From: Citrobacter amalonaticus
GTDB lineage: Bacteria > Pseudomonadota > Gammaproteobacteria > Enterobacterales > Enterobacteriaceae
Length of the DNA stretch: 64,000 bases
Reading direction: 5' to 3'
NCBI RefSeq assembly: GCF_018252635.1
Contig: NZ_JAGTXM010000002.1
Location: 700,962-764,961 of the forward strand
The notes under the pieces are model-generated. The model did not search any database, was not told where the DNA came from, and saw only the letters and a list, made by a program, of their open reading frames with translations. Positions 46,266 to 58,440 of this stretch are shown here, in pieces (within the stretch, counting starts at the first letter, position 1; the number at the start of each line of letters is the position of its first letter). The translations under genes and the position numbers were made by a program.

Positions 46266-47219
46266 TCAACTCCCGTAGCGCAGTCGCAGGGCTTCTGGCC
46301 AGGGATCAAAGTAGCGTTGCCCGGAGAGATACGCATCCGGATATTCCGCCATATAGTGTTTGAGCAGCGTCACAGGCGCAAGCAGCGGCTGCGTAGCACG
46401 CCGGTAGCCATCAATGAGGGACGCCAACTCCTGCCGCTGACGGGCATTGAGTTGTTTGCGAAAATAGCCCTGAACGTGCATCAGGACATTAGTATGGTTA
46501 CGTCGGGTGGCTGGATGGGACATCAGTTTCATCAGGCGCAGACGATATTCAATAAAAAAGTCATTGAGACTTTCCCACTCGTGTATCGCTGCGACAAAGC
46601 GCCCCAGTTCGCGATATTCCGGCTGTGAATGGGCCAGCAGCAGAAGTTTATAACGGCTGTGGTAGTCAATCAGCGCGCCACGCGTGAGTCCACGTTGACG
46701 CAGTCCATGCAATTCATGCAGGGCATAAATCCGCGCAACAAAATTTTCCCGTAATTGTGGATCGTGCAATCGCCCGTCCTCTTCAACAGGAAGCCACGGG
46801 TAAGATGCCATCAGGACGGAGGTGAAGATACCTCGACCGGCTTTGCGATTGTTTTTCCCATCGGCGTCATAAACACGAACGCGCTCCATCCCACAACTGG
46901 GTGATTTCGCACAGACAATATAGCCACAAAGGTGTTCGAAACGGCTGACGCGCTCTTCACTGAACGCGGTCATGGCCTGAGTTAAATCGCCTTCACGCCG
47001 ATCGCTGAAACGCAATGCGATCGCCTCTTCCATTTTGACTAAACGCAATGCGGGGCGCGGCACCGGGAGGCCAATCGCCATTTCCGGACAGACGGGTTCA
47101 AAGTGCACCCACGGTGAAAGCTCTTCGACTGCAAAGCTCAGGCGTTTATGTCCACCATCAAAGCGAACCGCCTCCCCTAGCAAACAGGCGCTAATGCCTA
47201 CAGGGATTTTCTCGCTCAT
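46266..47219 (-). CDS. ybgA: YbgA with DUF523 (TudS-like) and DUF1722 domains
   Basis: 317 residues, against 169 for E. coli K-12 YbgA, which has only DUF1722. The extra N-terminal DUF523 domain (about 1-150) has Cys in ISACLLG, PVCPE and CAKSPSCG, the pattern of [4Fe-4S] thiouracil desulfidase TudS. The C-terminal DUF1722 (about 185-305) includes YHSRYKLLLLAHSQPEY and HVQGYFRK. It is co-transcribed with phr. A role in removing sulfur from thiolated bases, perhaps linked to DNA/RNA photodamage, is inference. Confidence 0.9.
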   Translation of the reverse strand: MSEKIPVGISACLLGEAVRFDGGHKRLSFAVEELSPWVHFEPVCPEMAIGLPVPRPALRLVKMEEAIALRFSDRREGDLTQAMTAFSEERVSRFEHLCGYIVCAKSPSCGMERVRVYDADGKNNRKAGRGIFTSVLMASYPWLPVEEDGRLHDPQLRENFVARIYALHELHGLRQRGLTRGALIDYHSRYKLLLLAHSQPEYRELGRFVAAIHEWESLNDFFIEYRLRLMKLMSHPATRRNHTNVLMHVQGYFRKQLNARQRQELASLIDGYRRATQPLLAPVTLLKHYMAEYPDAYLSGQRYFDPWPEALRLRYGS

Positions 47220-47263
47220 GATGCCTCCTTTTCATTTCTGAAATAAGTGTAGACACTGAGGCA

Positions 47264-47297
47264 TAAAAAAACCGCCACATTGCTGTTGGCGGTTTTT
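47264..47297 (-). terminator. Bidirectional-looking terminator between ybfA and ybgA
   Basis: AAAAACCGCCA and TGGCGGTTTTT form an 11-bp stem around a 10-base loop, with an A-run on one side and a T-run on the other. It ends ybfA transcripts just after its stop at 47313. Confidence 0.85.
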
Positions 47298-47312
47298 CTG
47301 AATGCGATTGTC

Positions 47313-47519
47313 TTAGTAAAAATCGCAGGTGGCTTTTTCAGCCTGATCCATCCACACCGGTTTATCGCTGGTTTTTGACCAGACACGATGTAAATAGCTG
47401 TAAAAACGGGCGCGGTCTTTCCAGAACAGCATTACCGGCAGTGCCAGTACCCCAGCCACAACGGCGAAAGTACGGCGCAACAATACAACATGTACTGGAT
47501 ATTCTTTGTACAACTCCAT
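47313..47519 (-). CDS. ybfA: YbfA, small membrane protein
   Basis: 68 residues, equal to E. coli YbfA, with an almost identical second half ([24 protein letters not shown]). One membrane helix (about 15-33) is predicted. The ATG at 47519 has GGGGAGAG upstream; a 33-residue longer reading is not supported. It is divergent from kdpF. Function is unknown. Confidence 0.92.
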   Translation of the reverse strand: MELYKEYPVHVVLLRRTFAVVAGVLALPVMLFWKDRARFYSYLHRVWSKTSDKPVWMDQAEKATCDFY

Positions 47520-47726
47520 GATTCTCTCCCCTTTATCTGGCCGGTAATCATCACCGGTAAAGTCAAATTGGTTATCTGCTGAAAATAGTACCGCTTTGCG
47601 TGTAATTTTACTACTCATCCGACCACTTATTTTTAGCTATTTAAGCTTTATTTACATTCATCGCGTAATTAAGTTACAAGAAAGTTAAATTAATACTAAA
47701 CATTAGTTAGATAATGGTCTTTGCCA

Positions 47727-47790
47727 TTTTTATACTTTTTTTACATCCCCGACACCGATTTTTGCGACATCTTTGCAGCCAGATATTTAC
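47727..47790 (+). promoter_or_regulatory. kdpF promoter with KdpE-binding T-rich box
   Basis: TTTTTATACTTTTTTTACA (47727-47745) matches the KdpE operator known upstream of E. coli kdpFABC. TTGCGA (47762-47767) and TATTTA (47784-47789) are spaced by 16 bases and serve as -35 and -10. The rest of the ybfA-kdpF gap (47520-47727) is AT-rich with nothing else I can name. Confidence 0.78.
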
Positions 47791-47827
47791 GCTTTGTTCA
47801 TCACATTTAGGCCACGGGAGGTGCACT

Positions 47828-47917
47828 GTGAGTGCAGGCGTGATAATCGGCATCGTGTTGATTTTCTTATTATTAGGTTACCTGGTGTATGCATTGATCA
47901 ATGCGGAGGCGTTCTGA
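47828..47917 (+). CDS. kdpF: KdpF, small stabilising subunit of the K+ ATPase
   Basis: 29 residues starting at GTG, reading [29 protein letters not shown]-type sequence (one helix), the same length as E. coli KdpF. GGAGGT lies six bases upstream of the start. Its stop overlaps the kdpA start by one base (TGATG). KdpF is a single-helix peptide bound to KdpA. Confidence 0.95.
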   Translation: MSAGVIIGIVLIFLLLGYLVYALINAEAF

Positions 47918-49596
47918 TGGCTGCGCAAGGATTTTTACTTATCGCCAGTTTTCTGCTGATTCTGTTCGTACTTGCCAGGCCGTTAGGCGCGGGCCTGGCG
48001 CGGCTTATCAACAATATCGCGCTGCCCGGTACGGCAGGCGTTGAACGTCTGATCTGGCGCGGGCTCGGCATTTCGTCGCACGAGATGAACTGGAAGCAGT
48101 ATCTGCTGGCGATCCTCGGCCTGAACGTACTGGGGCTGGTAATTCTTTTTCTGTTGTTATTGTGGCAAAACCTTCTGCCGCTCAATCCACAGCAGTTGCC
48201 TGGCCTGTCGTGGCATCTGGCGCTCAACACCGCAGTCAGCTTTGTTGCTAACACCAACTGGCAGGCCTACAGCGGGGAAACCACCTTAAGCTACTTCAGT
48301 CAGATGGCCGGGCTGACGGTACAAAATTTTTTATCCGCCGCAACCGGGATCGCCGTGGTGTTTGCCCTGATCCGCGCCTTTACGCGCCAGAGCATGAGCA
48401 CGCTGGGCAATGCGTGGGTCGATCTGGTACGCATTACGCTGTGGGTCTTATGCCCCATCGCGCTGGTGATTGCACTGTTCTTTATTCAGCAAGGTAGCCT
48501 GCAAAACCTGCTGCCCTATCAACCCTTCACCACCCTGGAAGGCGTGCAGCAACTGCTGCCGATGGGGCCAGTGGCCTCGCAGGAAGCCATCAAGATGCTG
48601 GGAACCAACGGCGGTGGCTTCTTTAACGCCAACTCGGCGCACCCGTTTGAAAACCCAACTGCACTGACCAACATGGTACAGATGCTGGCGATCTTTTTAA
48701 TTCCAGCCGCGCTTTGTTTCGCCTTTGGTGACGCGACAGGCGACCGTCGTCAGGGACGGATGCTGCTATGGGCCATGTCGCTCATCTTTATCGTTTGCGT
48801 TGCCGTGGTGATGTGGGCAGAGGTTCAGGGGAATCCGCATCTGCTGCAATGGGGTGCTGATTCCAGTCTCAATATGGAAGGCAAAGAGAGCCGCTTTGGC
48901 GTGCTGGTAAGCAGCCTGTTTGCGGTGGTGACAACCGCGGCCTCATGTGGGGCAGTGATCGCCATGCATGATTCGTTTACCGCACTCGGCGGCATTGTGC
49001 CAATGTGGTTGATGCAGATTGGTGAAGTGGTGTTCGGCGGCGTGGGTTCGGGTCTTTACGGCATGCTGCTGTTCGTGCTGCTGGCGGTGTTTATCGCCGG
49101 GCTGATGATTGGCCGCACGCCAGAATACCTGGGCAAAAAAATCGACGTTCGCGAGATGAAAATGACCGCACTGGCGATTCTGGTGACCCCAGCCCTCGTT
49201 TTACTCGGCACCGCGCTCGCCATGATGACCGGGGCGGGGCGCAGTGCCATGCTCAACCCCGGCCCGCACGGCTTTAGCGAAGTGCTATACGCCGTCTCTT
49301 CAGCGGCCAACAACAACGGCAGCGCCTTTGCCGGTCTGAGCGCCAACACCCCGTTCTGGAACTGCCTGCTGGCATTCTGCATGTTTGTCGGACGCTTCGG
49401 GGTCATCATCCCGGTGATGGCCATTGCCGGCTCGCTGGTGGCGAAAAAAAGCCAACCGGCCAGTCCAGGCACGCTGGCAACCCACGGCGCGCTATTTATC
49501 GGCTTGCTGATCGGTACGGTGCTGTTAGTCGGCGCCCTGACCTTTATTCCTGCACTGGCGCTTGGCCCAGTGGCTGAACACCTTTCCTTACGCTGA
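47917..49596 (+). CDS. kdpA: KdpA, potassium-binding subunit of the K+ ATPase
   Basis: 559 residues, about ten membrane helices, member of the K+-channel-derived SKT family. The four selectivity-filter-like loops include [28 protein letters not shown] and [11 protein letters not shown]. The start at 47917 overlaps kdpF; an in-frame reading from 47773 was rejected. It carries K+ into the KdpFABC complex in the inner membrane under low potassium. Confidence 0.97.
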   Translation: MAAQGFLLIASFLLILFVLARPLGAGLARLINNIALPGTAGVERLIWRGLGISSHEMNWKQYLLAILGLNVLGLVILFLLLLWQNLLPLNPQQLPGLSWHLALNTAVSFVANTNWQAYSGETTLSYFSQMAGLTVQNFLSAATGIAVVFALIRAFTRQSMSTLGNAWVDLVRITLWVLCPIALVIALFFIQQGSLQNLLPYQPFTTLEGVQQLLPMGPVASQEAIKMLGTNGGGFFNANSAHPFENPTALTNMVQMLAIFLIPAALCFAFGDATGDRRQGRMLLWAMSLIFIVCVAVVMWAEVQGNPHLLQWGADSSLNMEGKESRFGVLVSSLFAVVTTAASCGAVIAMHDSFTALGGIVPMWLMQIGEVVFGGVGSGLYGMLLFVLLAVFIAGLMIGRTPEYLGKKIDVREMKMTALAILVTPALVLLGTALAMMTGAGRSAMLNPGPHGFSEVLYAVSSAANNNGSAFAGLSANTPFWNCLLAFCMFVGRFGVIIPVMAIAGSLVAKKSQPASPGTLATHGALFIGLLIGTVLLVGALTFIPALALGPVAEHLSLR

Positions 49597-49616
49597 GCGA
49601 TGCGGAGCACAATGTT

Positions 49617-51665
<2,049 letters not shown>

Positions 51666-51673
51666 GGTGTCTG

Positions 51674-52240
51674 ATGAGTGGCTTACGTCCGTTGTTTTCA
51701 ACAATGCTTTTCCTGCTGCTGCTGACAGGCGGCGTGTATCCGCTGCTGACCACCGCGCTGGGGCAATGGTGGTTCCCGCATCAGGCCAACGGTTCACTGA
51801 TTCGGGATGAGCACGGAGTGCGGGGTTCTGCACTGATCGGGCAGAATTTTACCTCTGAAGGCTATTTCCAGGGACGACCGTCGGCTACCGCTGAAATGCC
51901 CTATAATCCCATGGCATCTGGCGGCAGTAATCTCGCCGCCAGCAACCCGGAGCTGGATAAACAATTGCAAAGCCGGATCGACGCTCTGCGTGCTACCAAC
52001 CCGCAGGCCAGTCGTAGCGTACCAGTAGAACTGGTGACTGCCTCCGCGAGCGGTCTGGACAACAACCTGACCCCCGCCGCGGTGGCGTGGCAAATCCCAC
52101 GTGTGGCCCAGGCCCGCCATCTCACCATTGAACAGGTGACGCAACTGGTTGCAGAATACACGCAGAAACCGCTGGTGAGCTTTATCGGTCAACCGGTCGT
52201 GAATATTGTCGAACTTAATTTAGCGCTGGATAAGCTGTGA
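51674..52240 (+). CDS. kdpC: KdpC, potassium-transporting ATPase subunit C
   Basis: 188 residues with one N-terminal membrane helix (about 7-30) and a periplasmic domain. It matches E. coli KdpC (190). The start at 51674 (MSGLRP) lies eight bases past the kdpB stop; an earlier in-frame start overlapping kdpB is less likely. Its stop shares one base with kdpD. Confidence 0.96.
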   Translation: MSGLRPLFSTMLFLLLLTGGVYPLLTTALGQWWFPHQANGSLIRDEHGVRGSALIGQNFTSEGYFQGRPSATAEMPYNPMASGGSNLAASNPELDKQLQSRIDALRATNPQASRSVPVELVTASASGLDNNLTPAAVAWQIPRVAQARHLTIEQVTQLVAEYTQKPLVSFIGQPVVNIVELNLALDKL

Positions 52241-54927
52241 TGGTCAATGATGAACCGGCACGCCCCGATCCCGATCGCCTGCTGGAGCAGGCGGCTGCTC
52301 CACATCGGGGAAAACTAAAAATTTTCTTCGGTGCCTGTGCGGGCGTCGGGAAAACCTGGTCAATGCTGGCGGAAGCCCAGCGCCTGCGCGCACAGGGACT
52401 CGACATCCTGATTGGCATAGTGGAGACCCACGGACGCAAAGAGACCGCCGCCCTGCTGGACGGTCTCAGCATTCTGCCGTTGAAACGCCTGGCGCGCCAC
52501 GGACGTCATATCAGCGAGTTCGATCTCGATGCGGCGCTCGCCCGCCGTCCGGCACTGATCTTAATGGATGAACTGGCGCACAGTAACGCGCCAGGCTCGC
52601 GCCATCCCAAACGCTGGCAGGATATCGAAGAACTGCTCGATGCCGGTATCGATGTCTTTACCACCGTTAACGTGCAGCATCTCGAAAGCCTGAACGATGT
52701 GGTCAGCGGCGTGACCGGGATTCAGGTGCGCGAAACCGTACCGGATCCGTTTTTTGACGCTGCCGACGAGGTGGTGCTGGTCGATTTACCTCCTGACGAT
52801 CTGCGCCAGCGCCTCAAAGAGGGCAAAGTTTATATCGCCGGACAGGCCGAGCGCGCCATCGAGCACTTTTTCCGTAAAGGCAATTTAATTGCGCTGCGCG
52901 AGCTGGCGCTGCGTCGCACAGCCGATCGGGTGGACGATCAGATGCGCGCATGGCGGGGCCGCCCAGGTGAAGAGAAGGTCTGGCATACCCGCGACGCCAT
53001 TCTGCTCTGCATTGGTCACAACACCGGCAGTGAAAAACTGGTGCGCACCGCCGCGCGTCTGGCGTCGCGACTGGGCAGCGTCTGGCACGCCGTCTATGTC
53101 GAAACCCCCGCGCTGCATCGCCTGCCCGAAAAGCAGCGGCGTAATATTTTGCACGCCCTGCGACTGGCGCAAGAGTTAGGCGCGGAAACCGCCACGCTTT
53201 CCGATCCCAGTGAAGATAAAGCGGTAGTCCGCTACGCCCGTGAGCATAATCTGGGAAAAATTGTACTGGGGCGGACGACCACGCGGCGCTGGTGGCATCG
53301 CGATTCTTTTGCCGACCGGCTGGCGAAACGTGCGCCAGAACTGGATCTGATGGTGATCGCCCTGGACGAACCGCCGGTTCGGGTGCTGACGTCGATGCCC
53401 GACACCCGCACCTTTAAGGACAAATGGCGCGTACAAATTCAGGGTGGACTGGTCGCCGTTGCCCTCTGCGCCCTCACGACTTTTATTGCCAGCCAGTGGC
53501 TGGCCGCTTTTGATGCCGCAAACCTGGTGATGCTCTATCTGCTCGGCGTGGTGGTCATCGCCCTCTTCTATGGTCGCTGGCCGTCGGTATTTGCCACTTT
53601 TATTAGCGTGGTCAGCTTTGATCTGTTCTTCATCGCGCCGCGCGGCACGCTCGCCGTCTCGGACGTACAGTATCTCCTCACCTTCGGCGTCATGCTGACG
53701 GTCGGACTGGTCGTGGGTAACCTGACGGCAGGGGTGCGTTATCAGGCACGCGTTGCGCGCTACCGGGAACAGCGCACACGTCATCTTTATGAGATGTCGA
53801 AAGCACTGGCGATGGGACGCAGCGCACAGGATATCGCCAGCACCAGCGAGCAATTTATCGCCTCCACCTTTCACGCCCGCAGCCAGATTTTGTTGCCAAA
53901 TGAAGAGGGAAAACTGGTCGCCCTCACCCACCAGCAGGGAATGACGCCCTGGGATGATGCAATTGCCCGCTGGAGCTTTGATAAAGGGTTACCGGCAGGT
54001 GCCGGCACCGATACTCTGCCCGGCGTGCCATACCAGATCCTGCCGTTACGCAGCGCAGACAAAACACACGGTCTGGTCGTTGTCGAACCGGGCAATCTGC
54101 GCCAGTTGATGATCCCCGAACAGCAACGACTGCTGGAAACCTTTACCCTGCTGGTGGCGAATGCGCTGGAACGCCTGACCTTAACGGCCAGCGAAGAGCT
54201 GGCACGGTTGGCCAGCGAGCGGGAAAGCCTGCGCAACGCCCTGCTCGCGGCACTGTCTCACGACCTGCGTACCCCGCTGACCGTATTGTTTGGTCAGGCG
54301 GAAATTCTCACCCTCGACCTCGCCAGTGAAGGCTCTTCACATGCCAGACAGGCCAGCGAAATTCGCCAGCACATACTGAATACGACCCGTCTGGTGAATA
54401 ATCTGTTGGATATGGCACGGATTCAGTCCGGTGGTTTTAACCTTAAAAAAGAGTGGCTGACGCTGGAAGAAGTGGTGGGCAGTGCGCTGAAAATGCTCGA
54501 GCCCGGTCTGATTCATCCTGTCAACCTCTCCTTGCCCGCGCCACTGACCCTCATTCACGTCGATGGCCCGCTGTTCGAACGGGTGCTGATTAACCTGCTG
54601 GAAAATGCCATCAAGTATGCCGGACCGCAGGCGGAGATCGGCATCGACGCGCACGTTGAAGACGAGCATCTGCAACTCGACGTCTGGGATAATGGGCCGG
54701 GCATCCCACAAGGTCAGGAACAGCACGTTTTCGATAAATTCTCCCGGGGGAATAAAGAGTCCGCGGTGCCTGGTGTCGGGCTGGGGCTGGCCATCTGTCG
54801 GGCGATAGTGGAAGTGCACGGCGGGGCAATTGCCGTCTATAATCGCCCTCAGGGCGGCGCCTGCTTCCGTGTTACACTGCGGCAAGAGGCTCCGCCAGAA
54901 CTTGAAAATTTTCATGAGGATATGTGA
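52240..54927 (+). CDS. kdpD: KdpD, sensor histidine kinase for potassium limitation
   Basis: 895 residues. The N-terminal KdpD domain has the Walker A GACAGVGKTW (about 30-39), then a universal-stress-protein domain (about 250-370), four membrane helices (about 400-500), a GAF-like region, and the kinase core with phosphorylated His in LSHDLRTPL and the N, G1 (DNGPGIP) and G2 (GVGLGLAI) boxes. It phosphorylates KdpE when K+ is low. ATG 52240 overlaps the kdpC stop; a GTG one codon earlier is possible. Confidence 0.97.
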   Translation: MVNDEPARPDPDRLLEQAAAPHRGKLKIFFGACAGVGKTWSMLAEAQRLRAQGLDILIGIVETHGRKETAALLDGLSILPLKRLARHGRHISEFDLDAALARRPALILMDELAHSNAPGSRHPKRWQDIEELLDAGIDVFTTVNVQHLESLNDVVSGVTGIQVRETVPDPFFDAADEVVLVDLPPDDLRQRLKEGKVYIAGQAERAIEHFFRKGNLIALRELALRRTADRVDDQMRAWRGRPGEEKVWHTRDAILLCIGHNTGSEKLVRTAARLASRLGSVWHAVYVETPALHRLPEKQRRNILHALRLAQELGAETATLSDPSEDKAVVRYAREHNLGKIVLGRTTTRRWWHRDSFADRLAKRAPELDLMVIALDEPPVRVLTSMPDTRTFKDKWRVQIQGGLVAVALCALTTFIASQWLAAFDAANLVMLYLLGVVVIALFYGRWPSVFATFISVVSFDLFFIAPRGTLAVSDVQYLLTFGVMLTVGLVVGNLTAGVRYQARVARYREQRTRHLYEMSKALAMGRSAQDIASTSEQFIASTFHARSQILLPNEEGKLVALTHQQGMTPWDDAIARWSFDKGLPAGAGTDTLPGVPYQILPLRSADKTHGLVVVEPGNLRQLMIPEQQRLLETFTLLVANALERLTLTASEELARLASERESLRNALLAALSHDLRTPLTVLFGQAEILTLDLASEGSSHARQASEIRQHILNTTRLVNNLLDMARIQSGGFNLKKEWLTLEEVVGSALKMLEPGLIHPVNLSLPAPLTLIHVDGPLFERVLINLLENAIKYAGPQAEIGIDAHVEDEHLQLDVWDNGPGIPQGQEQHVFDKFSRGNKESAVPGVGLGLAICRAIVEVHGGAIAVYNRPQGGACFRVTLRQEAPPELENFHEDM

Positions 54928-55601
54928 CAAACGTTCTGATTGTTGAAGATGAGCAGGCCATTCGCCGCTTTCTGCGTACCGCGCTGGAAGCCGATGGGCT
55001 GCGCGTATACGACGCCGAGACCCTTCAGCGCGGTTTACTGGAAGCGGCAACGCGCAAGCCCGATCTTATTATTCTCGATCTCGGTCTGCCGGATGGCGAC
55101 GGCATTGATTTCATTCGCGACCTGCGACAGTGGAGCGCCGTCCCGGTGATCGTGCTTTCTGCCCGCAGCGAGGAGAGCGACAAAATTGCCGCGCTGGATG
55201 CGGGGGCCGACGACTATCTGAGCAAACCTTTTGGTATTGGCGAGTTACAGGCACGCCTGCGCGTTGCCCTGCGCCGTCATTCCGCCACTCCCTCTCCCGA
55301 ACCGGTAGTGCGCTTTTCCGATGTGGTAGTGGATCTCGCCGCGCATCTGATTCATCGCGGTGAAACAGAAATCCATTTAACGCCGATTGAATTTCGCCTG
55401 CTGGCCGTGTTGCTCAACAATGCCGGAAAAGTGTTGACTCAGCGCCAGTTGTTGAACCAGGTCTGGGGGCCAAACGCCGTCGAGCACAGCCATTATTTGC
55501 GTATTTATATGGGGCACCTGCGACAGAAACTGGAGCTCGATCCCGCGCGACCACGCCATTTTATTACCGAAACCGGCATTGGCTATCGTTTTATGCCGTG
55601 A
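54924..55601 (+). CDS. kdpE: KdpE, OmpR-family response regulator
   Basis: 225 residues. The receiver domain (1-115) has the acidic pair E8-D9, the phosphorylated Asp52 (IILDLGLPDGDG) and Lys101 in YLSKPFG. A winged-helix DNA-binding domain follows. It activates kdpFABC by binding the T-rich box upstream of kdpF. The GTG start overlaps the kdpD stop by four bases (GTGA). Confidence 0.96.
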   Translation: MTNVLIVEDEQAIRRFLRTALEADGLRVYDAETLQRGLLEAATRKPDLIILDLGLPDGDGIDFIRDLRQWSAVPVIVLSARSEESDKIAALDAGADDYLSKPFGIGELQARLRVALRRHSATPSPEPVVRFSDVVVDLAAHLIHRGETEIHLTPIEFRLLAVLLNNAGKVLTQRQLLNQVWGPNAVEHSHYLRIYMGHLRQKLELDPARPRHFITETGIGYRFMP

Positions 55602-55880
55602 ATGGTTATTCATTTATTTTAAATAAACCATAAATAATATTTTAGTCATTTCTTGTGGCGCGATTTATATATTTATCGACGCAAGAAAAATCTTAATAAA
55701 TATATTAAAAAACATATTTATAACATATAAACAACAATGCCGTAGCTTATCGCACGATATGCATAATTCGCGACTAAATATTTTGAAAATGATCGTTCAA
55801 TATTGATCTTCTTCACAGAATAGCGCCATTTCCTGGATAAAATACCTTCACCTTCTACTGATACAGAAAAGGTAATCAAA

Positions 55881-55985
55881 ATGGAAAACAATAGTCGTAC
55901 AATGCCCCATATCAGGCGAACAACACATATTATGATGTTTGCCCACCGTAATAGCTTTGACTTTCATTTCTTTAATGCCCGTTAG
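55881..55985 (+). CDS. speFL: SpeFL, ornithine-sensing leader peptide
   Basis: 34 residues, identical in length to E. coli SpeFL and differing visibly at one position (MMFAHR instead of MKFAHR). It starts MENNSRTMPHIRRTTH and ends FHFFNAR. AAGGT lies upstream of the ATG. In E. coli and Salmonella the nascent peptide captures L-ornithine in the ribosome, stalls it near the stop codon and allows transcription to continue into speF. The 280 bases before it (55602-55880) are very AT-rich and hold the promoter, not resolved here. Confidence 0.95.
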   Translation: MENNSRTMPHIRRTTHIMMFAHRNSFDFHFFNAR

Positions 55986-56241
55986 TCTTTCGACTATGGG
56001 CACTCCAGCATACAGGTCTTCCTGACTCGCTGTATCACAGGCTCACGCCTGTATTCCTCAGTGCTCACACTGCTTAAACCTTGATTTGCCTGTAACCGGA
56101 CAGGTAAGGTTTTTTGCATCCTAAAAAAAGCAATTTACTGATTTATTTATCAGGGGACAAACGTTGCTTTTATTCCGGCGTTATCAGTTTCTCATTCGAG
56201 AAATTGAGGACCTGCTATTACCTGAAAATAAAGAGATGAAA
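55986..56241 (+). promoter_or_regulatory. speF leader with terminator-like hairpin
   Basis: This untranslated segment links SpeFL and speF. ACAGGC-TCAC-GCCTGT (56037-56052) forms a small hairpin. AACCTT...CCTGT-AACCGG-ACAGG-T-AAGGTT followed by four further T (56077-56115) forms a second, interrupted stem with a U-tract, which looks like an intrinsic terminator. Published control is by Rho-dependent termination relieved by the stalled ribosome; this hairpin may add to it or pause RNA polymerase. Confidence 0.6.
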
Positions 56242-58440
56242 ATGTCTGAATTAAAAATTGCCGTGAGTCGTTCTTGCCCTGACTGTTTTTCTACACAACG
56301 CACGATTGTGAATGTTGATGAAAGTAATTTTATTGACGTGGCTGCCGTGGTGTTGTCTGTCAATGATATTGAACGTGGGAAACTCGATGAAATTGACGCG
56401 ACCGGCTACGGCATTCCCGTGTTTATCGCAGCAGAAGAGGAAGAGCGTGTACCGGCGGAACATCTGCCACGCATTTCGGGCGTATTCGAATGCAATGAAG
56501 CCCGCACCGCTTTCTATGGTCGTCAGTTAGAAACCGCTGCAAGCCATTATGAAACGCAATTACGTCCTCCTTTCTTCCGCGCGCTGGTTGACTACGTTAA
56601 CCAGGGAAATAGCGCATTTGACTGCCCCGGACATCAGGGGGGCGAGTTTTTCCGTCGTCACCCGGCAGGTAATCAGTTCGTGGAGTATTTTGGCGAAATG
56701 CTTTTCCGCTCTGACCTGTGCAACGCCGACGTGGCAATGGGCGATTTGCTGATCCACGAAGGCGCGCCATGCATCGCTCAGCAACACGCGGCGAAAGTCT
56801 TTAATGCGGATAAAACTTACTTTGTGTTGAACGGAACGTCCTCATCCAACAAAGTGGTGCTGAACGCGCTGCTGACTCCCGGCGATCTGGTGCTCTTCGA
56901 CCGTAACAACCATAAGTCAAACCACCACGGCGCGTTACTGCAGGCGGGCGCAACGCCGGTGTATCTGGAAACCGCACGTAACCCGTACGGCTTTATCGGC
57001 GGGATCGATGCCCATTGTTTTGAAGAGAACTACCTGCGCGAACTGGTCAGTGAAGTGGCGCCGCAGCGCACTCGCGACGCACGTCCATTCCGTCTTGCGG
57101 TTATCCAGTTAGGGACCTACGACGGCACGATTTATAACGCGCGTCAGGTGGTGGATAAGATTGGTCACCTTTGCGATTACATCTTGTTCGACTCCGCCTG
57201 GGTGGGCTATGAGCAGTTTATCCCGATGATGGCGGATTGTTCGCCGCTTCTGCTGGAACTGAACGAAAACGATCCGGGTATTCTGGTGACGCAGTCCGTT
57301 CACAAGCAGCAAGCGGGCTTTTCCCAAACCTCACAAATTCACAAAAAAGACAGCCATATCAAAGGACAGTCACGCTATGTGCCCCATAAACGCATGAATA
57401 ATGCGTTCATGATGCACGCCTCTACCAGCCCGTTCTACCCGCTGTTTGCGGCGTTGGATATTAACGCCAAAATGCACGAAGGCGTCAGCGGGCGCAATAT
57501 GTGGATGGATTGCGTCGCCAATGGTATCGACGCGCGTAAACTGATCCTCGATAACTGCCACCATATCCGTCCGTTTGTGCCGGAATTGGTTGATGGCAAA
57601 CCGTGGCAGTCTTATCCGACTGCGGAGATCGCCAACGACCTGCGTTTCTTCCACTTCGTTCCCGGTGAACACTGGCATGCGTTTGAAGGTTATGCCGAGC
57701 ATCAGTACTTTGTTGACCCTTGCAAACTGCTGCTGACCACGCCGGGCATCAACGCACGCAATGGCGAATACGATACCTTCGGCGTCCCGGCGACTATCCT
57801 GGCCAACTTCCTGCGTGAAAATGGCGTGGTCCCGGAAAAATGCGACCTCAACTCAATCCTGTTCCTGCTGACCCCAGCGGAAGACATGGCGAAACTGCAG
57901 CAGCTCGTCGCCCTGCTGGTGCGCTTCGAGCGACTGCTGGAGTCTGACGCGCCGCTAGCCGAGGTACTGCCGTCTATCTACAAACAGCACGAAGCGCGCT
58001 ATGCCGGTTACACCCTGCGCCAGCTATGCCAGGAGATGCACGACCTGTATGCGCGTCATAACGTGAAGCAACTGCAAAAAGAGATGTTCCGTAAGTCACA
58101 TTTCCCACGCGTCAGCATGAACCCACAGGATGCCAACTACGCCTATCTGCGCGGTGAAGTCGATCTGGTGCCGCTCCCAGAGGCCGAAGGTCGTATTGCC
58201 GCTGAAGGCGCGCTTCCTTACCCGCCGGGCGTACTGTGCGTAGTTCCAGGCGAAGTCTGGGGCGGTGCGGTACTGCGTTATTTCAGCGCGCTGGAAGAAG
58301 GGATCAACCTGCTGCCCGGTTTCGCGCCGGAACTTCAGGGTGTGTACCTCGAAGAGTGTGATGGTCGCAAACAGGTGTGGTGCTACGTGATTAAACCGCG
58401 TGAAGCACAGAACGGCCTGTTGAAAGGAGAAGCATTATGA
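56242..58440 (+). CDS. speF: Inducible ornithine decarboxylase
   Basis: 732 residues, the same as E. coli SpeF. An N-terminal flavodoxin-like wing domain (about 1-105) is followed by the PLP fold-type I decarboxylase core; the PLP Lys is in SVHKQQAGFSQTS. It makes putrescine from ornithine, consuming a proton. The ATG at 56242 matches the E. coli start (MSELKIAVS); an upstream TTG reading is not supported. It overlaps potE by four bases. Confidence 0.97.
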   Translation: MSELKIAVSRSCPDCFSTQRTIVNVDESNFIDVAAVVLSVNDIERGKLDEIDATGYGIPVFIAAEEEERVPAEHLPRISGVFECNEARTAFYGRQLETAASHYETQLRPPFFRALVDYVNQGNSAFDCPGHQGGEFFRRHPAGNQFVEYFGEMLFRSDLCNADVAMGDLLIHEGAPCIAQQHAAKVFNADKTYFVLNGTSSSNKVVLNALLTPGDLVLFDRNNHKSNHHGALLQAGATPVYLETARNPYGFIGGIDAHCFEENYLRELVSEVAPQRTRDARPFRLAVIQLGTYDGTIYNARQVVDKIGHLCDYILFDSAWVGYEQFIPMMADCSPLLLELNENDPGILVTQSVHKQQAGFSQTSQIHKKDSHIKGQSRYVPHKRMNNAFMMHASTSPFYPLFAALDINAKMHEGVSGRNMWMDCVANGIDARKLILDNCHHIRPFVPELVDGKPWQSYPTAEIANDLRFFHFVPGEHWHAFEGYAEHQYFVDPCKLLLTTPGINARNGEYDTFGVPATILANFLRENGVVPEKCDLNSILFLLTPAEDMAKLQQLVALLVRFERLLESDAPLAEVLPSIYKQHEARYAGYTLRQLCQEMHDLYARHNVKQLQKEMFRKSHFPRVSMNPQDANYAYLRGEVDLVPLPEAEGRIAAEGALPYPPGVLCVVPGEVWGGAVLRYFSALEEGINLLPGFAPELQGVYLEECDGRKQVWCYVIKPREAQNGLLKGEAL

